A DNA stretch of 35,937 nucleotides, taken from positions 1 through 35,937 of the forward strand of contig CAJOIS010000025.1 in assembly GCA_905234645.1 (NCBI GenBank), in the 5' to 3' direction. Position numbers and translations under genes: made by a program. This document shows, piece after piece, positions 17,109-25,769 of the stretch. Position 1 is the stretch's first letter. Every line of letters starts with the position of its first letter. The DNA comes from an uncultured Bacteroidales bacterium (GTDB taxonomy: Bacteria; Bacteroidota; Bacteroidia; Bacteroidales; F082). A model generated the notes under the pieces. It ran no database searches and was not told where the DNA came from. It saw only the letters and a list, made by a program, of their open reading frames with translations.

Positions 17109-18445
17109 TGAAAAGCCGTGTTTGCTCCATATTATGCCTTCTGACGTTGTTAGGGTTCGCCTTAATATTTGTGCAAACCCAATGGCATCCCTTCAAGATG
17201 AAACCCTTGAAAGGATTCACACCCATAACGGAGAAGCCATCGCTTACCATGGCTAGTTTTGCCTCGGGCAACTATCAAAACGACATAGAGCAACACATCA
17301 GCGAAAACTTTGGCTTCCGTGAGTTCTTCATCAGGTTATACAACCAATTCACCTATTCCTGTTTCCACAAAATCAACAACGAAAACATCGTGGAAGGCGC
17401 CGACCAGGAACTTTACTGGTACATGTATTTGGACGACCTCACGGGAGTAACGCTCAAGGAACATTATGCCGATGTCGAAGAAGCCAAAGCGGACGCACGT
17501 AAAAACGTCGAAGAGACCTTGCGCCTCGTCGATACCTTACGCGCCCATAATACCGATTTCCTCTTTGTGTTCGCTCCGACCAAGACGGCAGTCTATCCCG
17601 AGAAGATGCCACAATGGTACCAGGAGCAAATCTCCGATTTCTCATTGGAAGAGTACTACATCAAACTATTCAAGGAAAACGGCATCCCCCACATCGACTT
17701 CTACAACTATTTCAAATCCATCAAAGACAATTTCCCTTATCCGCTCTACACCCGGACGGGCACCCATTGGTCGGAAGCCACCATCCCGTTTGTGGCTGAC
17801 TCCATCCTGAAAAAGCTGGATGCCATCACCAAATTCAAGCTGCCCACCGTCCGATACATCGACGACAACCTCACCACCGACTATTCCGCCCAAGATGGCG
17901 AGCTTGAAGTTGACATGAACCTGCTGTTCCCTCTGGACAAGCCCGCCCTGCCGCGACCTATTTTCGAACTTACCGACACCTTGGGTCCTGACAAGCCCAA
18001 CCTGCTCGTCGTCTGCGACAGCTATTTCACCCAACTCAGAGTCTCGCCCTTCGTCAAAGCCTTCAAAAACTGGGAATCCTGGATATATAACGAGGATATA
18101 GAATCGTCGAACAAAGACCACAAGTGGAAACGACTTGACATGGTGGTTGATGCCGAGGATGTGTTGGATGATGCCGACATCGTCATGGCTGTCTTCACCG
18201 CCCCGATGTTATATGATTACATGTTCGGTTTCACGGAGACCGTACAAAACCTATATGCAAAAGGCGTCATCAGCGACGAAGCCGGACTGAATGCCGTCAT
18301 TCAACACATCAAAGAAAGCGAACAGTGGATGCACGACCTTGAAGTACAAGCCCAAGAGCGAGGCATCACCTTGGAAGAGAACATACTCCTCAACGCAGAA
18401 TGGTATATTAAGGAACGTCACAACACGAGAAAGCAATCCAAGTGA
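17108..18445 (+). CDS. AlgX/AlgJ-like SGNH protein 3
   Basis: A 445-aa protein. The N-terminus MKSRVCSILC plus a membrane segment and QWHPFKMKPL is shared with the paralogs at 20200 and 21535, so these three form a subfamily made by tandem duplication. Motifs: ENFGFREFFIRLYNQ, TGTHW (His220, Gly at the Asp position) and CDSYF (Ser305). One C-terminal helical module is at about 395-441 (IQHIKESEQW..LEVQAQERGITLEE). Translation is probably coupled to MBOAT 2 through the 1-base overlap. Confidence 0.82.
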   Translation: MKSRVCSILCLLTLLGFALIFVQTQWHPFKMKPLKGFTPITEKPSLTMASFASGNYQNDIEQHISENFGFREFFIRLYNQFTYSCFHKINNENIVEGADQELYWYMYLDDLTGVTLKEHYADVEEAKADARKNVEETLRLVDTLRAHNTDFLFVFAPTKTAVYPEKMPQWYQEQISDFSLEEYYIKLFKENGIPHIDFYNYFKSIKDNFPYPLYTRTGTHWSEATIPFVADSILKKLDAITKFKLPTVRYIDDNLTTDYSAQDGELEVDMNLLFPLDKPALPRPIFELTDTLGPDKPNLLVVCDSYFTQLRVSPFVKAFKNWESWIYNEDIESSNKDHKWKRLDMVVDAEDVLDDADIVMAVFTAPMLYDYMFGFTETVQNLYAKGVISDEAGLNAVIQHIKESEQWMHDLEVQAQERGITLEENILLNAEWYIKERHNTRKQSK

Positions 18446-18447
18446 TC

Positions 18448-20199
18448 ATGAGAAAGCCCCGTTCCATATTCTACGCCATCCTCTTTGGCCTCCTGATGGT
18501 CTTCCTGTTTTCGTTCATGATACAGGAACACTTCAAGCCTTTCAAGACAAAGGAATTGCAGGGATATTTCATGAAGCCAGAGAAGCCCAAGTTCCGCTGG
18601 GAATGGTACAAGAACGGCTATTTTCAGAAAAGCATTGAGAAATACATCACCAACAACTACGGCTTCCGCGAGCCTATCATCAGGCTGTATCATCAGTACT
18701 GCTGGGACTTTTTCGGCAAGGAATATGTGAGCTACATCTATTCTGGAAAAGAAAGATGGCTTTATTACGGCCACAACATCGAGGACTACTATGGCACCGA
18801 GATGTACCATTGGTATCCCAATGCCGAGGCCGCCCAAAAAGGCTACGAACAGGAAGTGCGCCTGATGAACAAGGTGAAAGGCATCCTGGACGACTACGAT
18901 GTCACTTTGATGACCTTCATCGCGCCCAGCAAGAGCATCGTCTATCCCGAATACCTGCCCCGCCAGGAGCATGACACCACCTCGCTCAATGCAAAGGAGT
19001 ATTTCGCAAGACGTTTTAAAGAGACCGGGATGCCTTGCTTTGAGATGAACGATTACTTCCTGAAGATGAAAGACACATGCTCGTTCTACCTCTTCCCTCC
19101 CACCGGCGACCACTGGAACTTCTCCTGCGTCTATGCCACCGACTCGCTGCTGCGCTTTATGGAAGCGCAACGCGGCATAAGAATGCCCCGTATCGAATAT
19201 GGCAACGAATGGCACTCGGAATGCCGCATCGGTGACAACCGCAACCGCGACCTCGAGGGCGAGCTCAACCTCATTCGCCCCATCAAGTTCAACCCGAAAT
19301 TCAACTACAAGGAACGTGACTACTGGCTGACCTACGACACTGCGACAATCAAGCCTTCGGCCTTGTTTATCGGCAACTCCTTCCTGCTGAGGACGATGGC
19401 TTACGTCCCACCCCAAGAGGTGTTCTCCGACTTCCAGTTCTGGTATTACAATCGGGTGGCCTACAAAGATGCCGACAACATCATCGACAGCGTTGCCTTC
19501 CTCAACCGCCTCGATTACCTGCTCGATGCCGACTATATCGTATGGTTCTCAAGCAGCAGCCAGATGTACCGCGCCACCGAAGGCTTCGCCGAAGACGCCA
19601 TCATCCAGCTCTGCATCGGCGACGAACGTTTCCGCCAACGTCAAGAACAGCTCATCGACAGCCTCTTCCACGACCAAAACGCCCACAACACCCTCGCCTG
19701 GAACTATCCCGACTCGCTATACAGAATCAAGCTGGAAGGCTATACGCTCGACTTGATGCGTAAGAACCCCGAGGCTTACTTCCCTGAAATCGCTGGCGAA
19801 GGCATCCCCACAGCACGCAACCCCCAGCTGCTGGACGAAACCTATTGGAAGAAACGCGACATCCGCCGACAGATCAAGCGCGACCCGCAATGGATGCTGG
19901 CCGTTTCAAGCCAGATGGCAACAGAGAACTTCACCTTACAACAAGCCATAGACCAAGAGACAGAGCATGTCATGCAAGGTGGGCCCACGTTGCGCGACAA
20001 GAAAGTCAGCGCGGCAGAATATCGCGAGATACTCATCAAGCAAACAGAACAGCAAATTTGGAACTACAAAGAGTGGTTGGATGCCGTGAAAGCCGATGCC
20101 AAGCAAAAAGGCATATCGGTGGAAGAAGCGGTGCGCGGCCACGCCACTTATACCGTCGACCAACAAATCTATGAAGGAAAAATCATCTTACCTGAATAA
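18448..20199 (+). CDS. AlgX/AlgJ-like SGNH protein 4, with two C-terminal helical modules
   Basis: 583 aa from the ATG at 18448. A GTG at 18442 overlaps the upstream stop and would add two residues, but the ATG gives the basic N-terminus MRKPRSIFY expected from the paralogs. It has one membrane segment (about 6-24), the motif NNYGFREPIIRLYHQ, TGDHW (His222) and IGNSF (Ser311, Asn before Ser). YPEYLPR precedes a variable loop. Two C-terminal helical modules are at about 470-510 and 535-580, the second with W.DAVKADAKQKGISVEEA. It is closest to the proteins at 13823 and 21535. The next ATG directly follows its TAA. Confidence 0.82.
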   Translation: MRKPRSIFYAILFGLLMVFLFSFMIQEHFKPFKTKELQGYFMKPEKPKFRWEWYKNGYFQKSIEKYITNNYGFREPIIRLYHQYCWDFFGKEYVSYIYSGKERWLYYGHNIEDYYGTEMYHWYPNAEAAQKGYEQEVRLMNKVKGILDDYDVTLMTFIAPSKSIVYPEYLPRQEHDTTSLNAKEYFARRFKETGMPCFEMNDYFLKMKDTCSFYLFPPTGDHWNFSCVYATDSLLRFMEAQRGIRMPRIEYGNEWHSECRIGDNRNRDLEGELNLIRPIKFNPKFNYKERDYWLTYDTATIKPSALFIGNSFLLRTMAYVPPQEVFSDFQFWYYNRVAYKDADNIIDSVAFLNRLDYLLDADYIVWFSSSSQMYRATEGFAEDAIIQLCIGDERFRQRQEQLIDSLFHDQNAHNTLAWNYPDSLYRIKLEGYTLDLMRKNPEAYFPEIAGEGIPTARNPQLLDETYWKKRDIRRQIKRDPQWMLAVSSQMATENFTLQQAIDQETEHVMQGGPTLRDKKVSAAEYREILIKQTEQQIWNYKEWLDAVKADAKQKGISVEEAVRGHATYTVDQQIYEGKIILPE

Positions 20200-21538
20200 A
20201 TGAAAAAACACATCTGCACCATATTATGCTTAGTCACCATGCTCGGCTTCGTGCTGACATTCGTGCAAGAAAAATGGCATCCATTCAAGCTGAAGCCTTT
20301 GGGAGGTGTCACCTATGAGACCGAACGCCCCGAACTGAGCCTAAAGAGTTTTGCCTCGGGCGAGTACCAAAGCAACATCGAGCAATACAGCCGCGAGAAC
20401 TTCGGCTTCCGCGAATGGGCCATCCGGCTTTACAACCAAGCCAATTACAACCTTTTCGACCAAACCACCAACCGCTTCGTCGTGCAAGGCAAGGACGGCA
20501 GAACCTTCTTCGAGGAGTCGTATGTCATCAGCTACACGGGTGAGACCTACCTTGGCGAGGAGACCATCCAAAAGAGCACAAAGCAACTCAAACTCATACA
20601 GGACATGTTGCGCGCCAAAGGCACCACCCTGCTGCCCGTCTTTGTCTTGGGCAAGGCTTCTTACTATCCCGAGCTCATCCCCGACAAGTATATTGCCAAG
20701 CGCCACGAGACCAATAACTACCAAGAATACCTGAAAGCCTTTGCCGAACAGGGTTTGGAGATGATTGACTTCAACAAGTATTTCTGTGACAGGAAAGGCA
20801 CAGAAACCCATGCCATTTACTGCAACCTGAGCGCCCACTGGACGGTATATGCCGCCTCACAGGCCATGGATTCATTGGTGCGTTACATGGAAGGCAAGAC
20901 CCAGCAGACACAAGCGCATTTCCAAATCACAGGTTTCGACAACACTTATCTTATGACCCAGGACGACGACCTCTACAGCATGATGAACCTCATGTTCCCC
21001 ATGAGGCACAACAGCATCGACCAGCCGCAGTTCAGCTTCACCGAAGGCTACAAACCCAAGGTGCTCGCCATCTCCGACTCCTACTGGTGGACCGTCTGGG
21101 CCTGGAATGTCGCCCTGCCGCAAAACCTCTTCTCCGATGGTGGCTTCTGGTTCTACTCCCGAACGCTCGCCTATCCAAAACGTGGAAGCCATCGACTACA
21201 AGCAAGAAATCGAAAGCCAAGACTTTGTGCTGCTGGTCTGCACCGAAGCAACCAACCACCTCTGGCCTTACGGCTTTATTGAACGTTATTTGAGCAATTA
21301 CGACAACGTGTTCTGCTACAAGCAGCCCGATTTATACGATGCTGCCGACAGCCTCTATCTTGCCTACCGCAGCAAGGAAATCGCAAACATCATCGAGCGC
21401 ATCAAAGCCACGCCAGAATGGCTGGAAAGTGTCGAAAAACAAGCCACCGAAAAAGGCATCAGCCTTGAGCAGTCGCTGTGGGACAATGCCGATTATACCT
21501 ATAGAATGAACATTGAACCGAAAGGATTTGTGAGATGA
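20200..21538 (+). pseudogene. AlgX/AlgJ-like gene 5, frameshifted
   Basis: The first frame (from ATG 20200) carries the membrane anchor, QWHPFKLKPL-like stretch (KWHPFKLKPL), ENFGFREWAIRLYNQ, SAHW (His213) and ISDSY (Ser294), then leaves the homologous sequence after GGFWFYSRT and stops at 21282. The homologous tail (NVEAIDYKQEIE.., one helical module, TPEWLESVEKQATEKGISLEQ) is in the next frame and ends at 21538. The shift lies between about 21145 and 21182. The whole stretch, 1339 nt, is one base longer than the 1338 nt of the paralog at 17108, so a single-base insertion is the simplest explanation. It may be a real pseudogene or an assembly error; no simple repeat is present here. The stop overlaps the next ATG as ATGA. 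Confidence 0.8.
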
Positions 21539-23254
21539 AAAGCCGCATCTGCACCATATTATGTCTTTTGACGATGGCGGGGTTGATGCTCGTCTTCGTG
21601 CAAGAGCAATGGCATCCCTTCAAGTTGAAGCCCTTGGCGGGCGTCACCTTCACCACCGAGAAGCCCGAACTCAACCTAAAGAACTTCGCCTCGGGCAAAT
21701 ACCAAAGCACCATCGAGCAATACAGCCGCGAGAACTTCGGCTTCCGCGAATGGGCGATAAGGCTCTACAACCAAATCAACTACAGCCTCTTCAACCAAAC
21801 CACCTGCCATTTCATCACCCCTGGAAAAGACGGCTGGCTGTACTACTCCGATGCCTACCGCGACTACTATGGCATTGAGCCCATCAACCAATACAAAACC
21901 TATGACCGTGCCCGCGAATGGGCAAGGAAGAACGTCAGGATGATGAATAAGCTCAAGTATGTGCTGAAAGACTACGGCGTTGAGTTCCTGTGCTTCATGG
22001 CACCCAACAAGGCGGAGATCTATCCCGAATATCTGCCGCGCATACATACATACATACATACATACATACGAGTCAAACACCTTTCACACGGCAGCTTACT
22101 ATGACTCGCTGATGACTGCCATTGACTTCCCCCACGTGGAGATGACCAAATGGTACCAGAGCATGAAAGATACCGCCTCTTTCCTGCTGTTCCCAAAACG
22201 CGATATGCACTGGCGCTATTCCGCTGTCTTTGGCTACGACAGCCTGTTCAGCTACATGAACAGTCTCAACGACTTCGGCATCCCTGACATCCATGTCGAC
22301 CGCCTTGTAAGACTCGACACGATGTATTGCGAGAACGACGAGCAGACCCTCAACCTCATCTTCCCCATCGGCAACGATTCCCCGAAATACCGCGCCGACA
22401 TCAGTGTCGACTGCGGCGAAGGTTGCCGCAAACCCAAGGTGTTGTTTGTCGGCGACTCATTCGTTTGGGACCTGGAGACCTATATGCCTTGGAGGGAATT
22501 CATGGACTACGTCGAGATATGGTTCTACAACAAGTCCGCCTTCTTAGGCTTCGAGAAAGAGAAGCATCCCATCGGCGACATCAACCGCTTGCGTTCCATC
22601 CTTAACGCCGATTATGTGGTTTGGTATTCCTCCGGCTATCAATGGGGCCTGTCGTCCTATGATTTCGTGGAAGACGCTTTGCTGCGTCTCTGCGTCAGCG
22701 ACAGCCTTTTCGACGCCCAAATCCCATGGGTGATGGACAGCCTAAGCCACGACAGCCTTTTCTGGAAAAACCATTACCAATGGCGCTATTCCGAGCATCG
22801 CGACGACAGCCTGAGAAAATATGCCGTCAAGACGCTGAGAGACGACCCCGAACTCATCCCTGGCCTCGGTGGCGAAACCATGCCGACCATCCGCAACACT
22901 CAAGCCATCCAGCTGGTACAGCAGGCCAATGCCATCGCCAACGACAAGCAGTGGTGCACCGCCTTGCGCATCCAAGCCTCAAGGACTGGTCGCCTCTTCG
23001 ACGATATCCTGGACGAAGAAGCCGAGAATGTGCTGCTCGGTCGCCCTTTGATGCGCCAAGAAATCCAAGTGGACACTGCCTCTGTCATCGAATTTGAAGT
23101 CGGAAAACTGATGAACCAATGGCGTAACAATGCCGAGAGCGTCAAATACCTGGAGGACAAAGCCCAAGAGCGAGGCATGACCTTTGAGGAAATGCTGGAA
23201 GCCGATGCCCGCTGGGTGGTCAATGAAAGGCTGGAAAACGGAGAGTTGTTCTAA
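21535..23254 (+). CDS. AlgX/AlgJ-like gene 6, candidate phase-variable gene, out of frame in this sequence
   Basis: The frame from ATG 21535 is interrupted at a (CATA)7 tract (22041-22068) and stops at 22104 (189 aa, before the SGNH core). The rest of the protein continues in the next frame to 23254. Loss of one CATA unit, or gain of two, restores one frame: 571 aa with six units, close to the 583 and 594 aa of the paralogs. The restored protein has the membrane anchor, ENFGFREWAIRLYNQ, YPEYLPR, then IHTY repeats from the tract, RDMHW (22202-22213) and VGDSF. It is the only one of the six with Asp in D-x-H-W, so it has the most complete AlgX-like triad. Two C-terminal helical modules follow. 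The start overlaps the upstream stop (ATGA). Confidence 0.85.
22041..22068 (+). repeat. Tetranucleotide tract (CATA)7 inside AlgX-like gene 6
   Basis: Seven perfect CATA units, 28 nt. The coding frame upstream and the homologous frame downstream differ by one base; numbers of units divisible by three (6, 9) join them, 7 and 8 do not. In the on-state it encodes tandem IHTY in the loop after YPEYLPR, where the paralogs differ in length. Confidence 0.95.
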
Positions 23255-23259
23255 TTAAT

Positions 23260-23332
23260 CTGGATTGCTGGGCTTCGCCCCCACACGCGCTTTGCGTCAT
23301 TGCGAGGAGCGCCAGCGACGAAGCAATCCAGA
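23260..23332. repeat. REP-like inverted pair, left flank of the GIY-YIG gene
   Basis: TCTGGATTGCTGGG at the left and GCGTCATTGCGAGG..GAAGCAATCCAGA at the right form the same REP-like pair as elsewhere. It ends 7 bp from the stop codon of the GIY-YIG gene and lies right after the acetylation operon (stop 23254). Confidence 0.85.
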
Positions 23333-23339
23333 GAAAGAA

Positions 23340-23633
23340 CTATAACAAATCGTACAAATCCTCCCAATTCGGATTCATGCCCTCTATCAAAGCAATCTTA
23401 TCCGCCCTCGACCCTCCTTTAATCTGTTTCTCCCTGGCAATTGCATCGATAACCATCGGATACTCCTCAAAATACCCTAGTTTATCCACATCATACCTTG
23501 CTGTAAAACTCTTAGAATGCAACTTCGTCTTATGCTCATAAACACGACGTTTCAAAAATGATGTCATGCCGACATAGAGTGTGCCATTACGTTTGTTGAA
23601 CATGATGTATACGTAGCCTTTTTTGGTATACAT
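23340..23633 (-). CDS. Small GIY-YIG nuclease family protein
   Basis: A 97-aa single-domain protein of the UPF0213/YhbQ type. GIY-YIG motifs are GYVYI (residues 6-10) and LYVG (19-22). Further conserved residues are the RR.xEH block (Arg29, Arg30, Glu33, His34), Glu68 in REKQIKGGSR (expected metal ligand) and NPNW near the end. GIY-YIG domains cut DNA through a single metal; cellular roles of these stand-alone proteins are poorly known. The gene lies between two convergent operons and is bracketed by REP-like pairs on both sides (23260-23332 and 23665-23759), which suggests a self-contained unit or an insertion. No TAnnTTTG promoter was seen in front. Confidence 0.88.
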   Translation of the reverse strand: MYTKKGYVYIMFNKRNGTLYVGMTSFLKRRVYEHKTKLHSKSFTARYDVDKLGYFEEYPMVIDAIAREKQIKGGSRADKIALIEGMNPNWEDLYDLL

Positions 23634-23664
23634 GACTTTTCTCTTTTGCTTTTACTGTTTTGTT

Positions 23665-23759
23665 TCCTGGATTGCTTCGCTTCGCTCGCAATGACGCGAA
23701 GCGGCAGTCCGTGGATCGCTTTGCGTCATTGCGAGGAGCGCCAGCGACGAAGCAATCCG
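23665..23759. repeat. REP-like inverted pair, right flank of the GIY-YIG gene
   Basis: CCTGGATTGCTTCG..CTCGCAATGACGCG (about 23665-23703) faces GCGTCATTGCGAGG..GAAGCAATCCG (about 23721-23759). It lies 32 bp upstream of the GIY-YIG start and touches the hexanucleotide tract at 23761. Confidence 0.85.
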
Positions 23760-23760
23760 T

Positions 23761-23796
23761 ACTTATACTTATACTTATACTTATACTTATACTTAT
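23761..23796. repeat. Hexanucleotide tract (ACTTAT)6 at the stop codon of the GH16-like gene
   Basis: Six perfect units, 36 nt. Read on the minus strand, the stop codon TAA (23795-23793) of the GH16-like gene comes from the first unit and the remaining units form the start of the 3' UTR. Changes in unit number would leave the protein unaltered. Confidence 0.95.
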
Positions 23797-25763
23797 TCCA
23801 CCACTATCTCGTATACTCTTCCCTCGATATCCGTCTTATTGTAAGGAATCAGCCCCTGCTCCCAAACGATAGGCGGCCACCATTCGCTGTAATGGTACTC
23901 CTGCGTGACAATGGCCTTCATTTGGTTGTTCGGAATGGAGGTGTATTCATTGTTCATGTAGCCCATCACCTGCATCTTATCGGGGCTGGGACCGAGGCGC
24001 CAGATGATCTCGGTGGGACGCCACTCGATTTCATAGTAATAATACTGTTCCTTGAAGGCCTTGTTGCTCATCGGGGCGCGCTCGGTGAGGGCCTTGTAGA
24101 GCTTGTACCAACGCAAGGTCTCATACTTGTGCTCCTTGCCGTAGGGGATGCTGTCGATGCCCCAAGAGAAATGCTTGGGTGAAGGCACGGCGAGGTCCCA
24201 GTTGGTGCAGCAGTACATCACGTCGTCGTTCAAGGTCTCGTCCTGTTCCACACAGATGCTGTCGGCACGCTTGCCGTAATAGTCCTTCGGCCAGAAACGT
24301 GAGGCCTTCACAATCTCAATATCAATCTCGGAATAATGGTAGTCGGGACGACGCACAGGATTTTCGGAATCGTCATTCTTATCCACATAACCACCTTCGG
24401 CCTCGTCGTGACGGCGGTTGTTCCAAGCGTGGTTATCACTATAGATCAGCCAGAAAGCATAAGTCAAGCCGTTCCAGATGTTCTCGTCGTTGAGCATCAC
24501 GGGGAACTTGATCTTGCCACGGAACTTGCCGTAGGTGAAACCCACGCGGGTGCGGATGCCCGTCGATTCCTTGTGCAGGTTGTTCAAGTCGTCGTTGCCG
24601 GGGTTGATAAGGGAGATATAGCTGCCGTCGTCGGCAAGGCGGACGGTCTGGCAAGGCGTCTGGCTCGTCACGGGCCAGTTCATCTGCAACTCGGTGCTAT
24701 CGAAGCGGCCTCGGTTGGCCTCATACTCGGCACGAGTATAGGGATTTTCGCCCACCACATCCTGAATCACGGGGATGTTGCGCAGGCTGTATTGGCGGCT
24801 CACCTCGCTGAAAAACTGTTCGTAAAGCGCATGGCGATATAAGCTATCGTCAGTCCCACAATGGCAGTTGGTGCTGTCGAGATGGTAACCGATATTATTC
24901 ACCTTCGACTCGTCGATGAACACGCCCTTGTCGACGGCGATGACGGCGCGCGTCTTCAGCTTGCGCTTCGAGCGGATGACCTTGATGTGCTTTGATGGAT
25001 GCGTTTCAAACCAACCGTAAGGGTTCACAAACTGTCCGTTTTCGTCCGTCTGGCCGATATGTTGCACATAATCGGGGATTTCGCTTAGGCCTTCCTCATC
25101 GCAGAGCACCAGTATGAAGCTGTATTCGCCCACACGTGGGTTGCGTTTCCAGCGGTGATTCACCTCGCCGTTGTTACGGTTGTCGCTGATGACCCAAAGT
25201 GCATCCTTGTAGAGTTGCTCCTCAATGCTGCAGTCGTTCTTTTCAGCTTTCTCCACAATGTTGTTGTACCATTCCGGCACATTGTGGATCGAGCTAATCA
25301 CCGATTGGATGTGCTCAGGACTGAAATTGTTCTCTGACAGGTCAGCGCCATAGTATTTCTTTTCGTCTCGCGGGTTGCCCACAATACGGAAGGCATCCTT
25401 CGTGCGGTGGTGTTCGATGGGCTTGAAGCCGATACTCACGTCCTCCCAGCTACCATAGAAGTTCTCGTTGGCCAGTGGCAAAGTGTCGGCAAACTTGTAA
25501 CTCTCGTTTTGATAGTAGATTTTGTAATATTTGTATCTCCTCGACAAAGTGAAGAACCGGAAATTGAACATCCCAGACCCGTCCTTGGTTTGCTGCACCG
25601 ACGGCAGGGTGATGCCATCAATTATGGCGTTGTCCATGTCCATGTCGAGGGTCACGGTTTTGTTGCGTCCGAAGTTTGTCATCGGACGGAAATAGTTCGT
25701 CTTCAACAGGAAAAGCCCCAACAGGAGCAGGAGCCACCAGTATTTTTTGTTATTGTTTTTCAT
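23793..25763 (-). CDS. Membrane-anchored GH16-like (concanavalin-fold) protein
   Basis: 656 aa. One N-terminal membrane segment (about 8-22) and no lipobox cysteine. The C-terminal half shows GH16-like features: YGKFRGKIKFP, then SEIDIE (Glu479, Asp481, Glu483; the family pattern is ExDxE) and YYYEIEWRPTEIIWRLG, matching the strand that normally follows. This predicts an endo-acting glycosidase on a beta-glucan-like or other surface polysaccharide; substrate unknown. Residues about 145-205 (HIQSVISSIHNVPEW..EKAEKNDCSIEEQL) match the C-terminal helical module of the AlgX-like proteins encoded convergently, which ties the two operons together. It is last in an operon, 6 nt after the CotH gene. 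An activity needs proof because overall similarity to classic GH16 enzymes looks distant. Confidence 0.7.
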   Translation of the reverse strand: MKNNNKKYWWLLLLLGLFLLKTNYFRPMTNFGRNKTVTLDMDMDNAIIDGITLPSVQQTKDGSGMFNFRFFTLSRRYKYYKIYYQNESYKFADTLPLANENFYGSWEDVSIGFKPIEHHRTKDAFRIVGNPRDEKKYYGADLSENNFSPEHIQSVISSIHNVPEWYNNIVEKAEKNDCSIEEQLYKDALWVISDNRNNGEVNHRWKRNPRVGEYSFILVLCDEEGLSEIPDYVQHIGQTDENGQFVNPYGWFETHPSKHIKVIRSKRKLKTRAVIAVDKGVFIDESKVNNIGYHLDSTNCHCGTDDSLYRHALYEQFFSEVSRQYSLRNIPVIQDVVGENPYTRAEYEANRGRFDSTELQMNWPVTSQTPCQTVRLADDGSYISLINPGNDDLNNLHKESTGIRTRVGFTYGKFRGKIKFPVMLNDENIWNGLTYAFWLIYSDNHAWNNRRHDEAEGGYVDKNDDSENPVRRPDYHYSEIDIEIVKASRFWPKDYYGKRADSICVEQDETLNDDVMYCCTNWDLAVPSPKHFSWGIDSIPYGKEHKYETLRWYKLYKALTERAPMSNKAFKEQYYYYEIEWRPTEIIWRLGPSPDKMQVMGYMNNEYTSIPNNQMKAIVTQEYHYSEWWPPIVWEQGLIPYNKTDIEGRVYEIVVE

Positions 25764-25769
25764 GGTATC

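Noticed and set aside
21145..21182. Programmed ribosomal frameshift in AlgX-like gene 5
   Set aside because: No slippery heptamer or stimulatory structure was recognised, and the intact paralogs need no shift; a mutation or sequence error is simpler.
22041..23796. CRISPR array
   Set aside because: The repeats are simple tetra- and hexanucleotide tracts and REP-like pairs without spacers of even length; no cas genes are present.
23646..24182. Plus-strand frame with a YLYLYL stretch
   Set aside because: The stretch is the (ACTTAT)6 tract read in one frame; the rest is antisense to the GH16-like gene.
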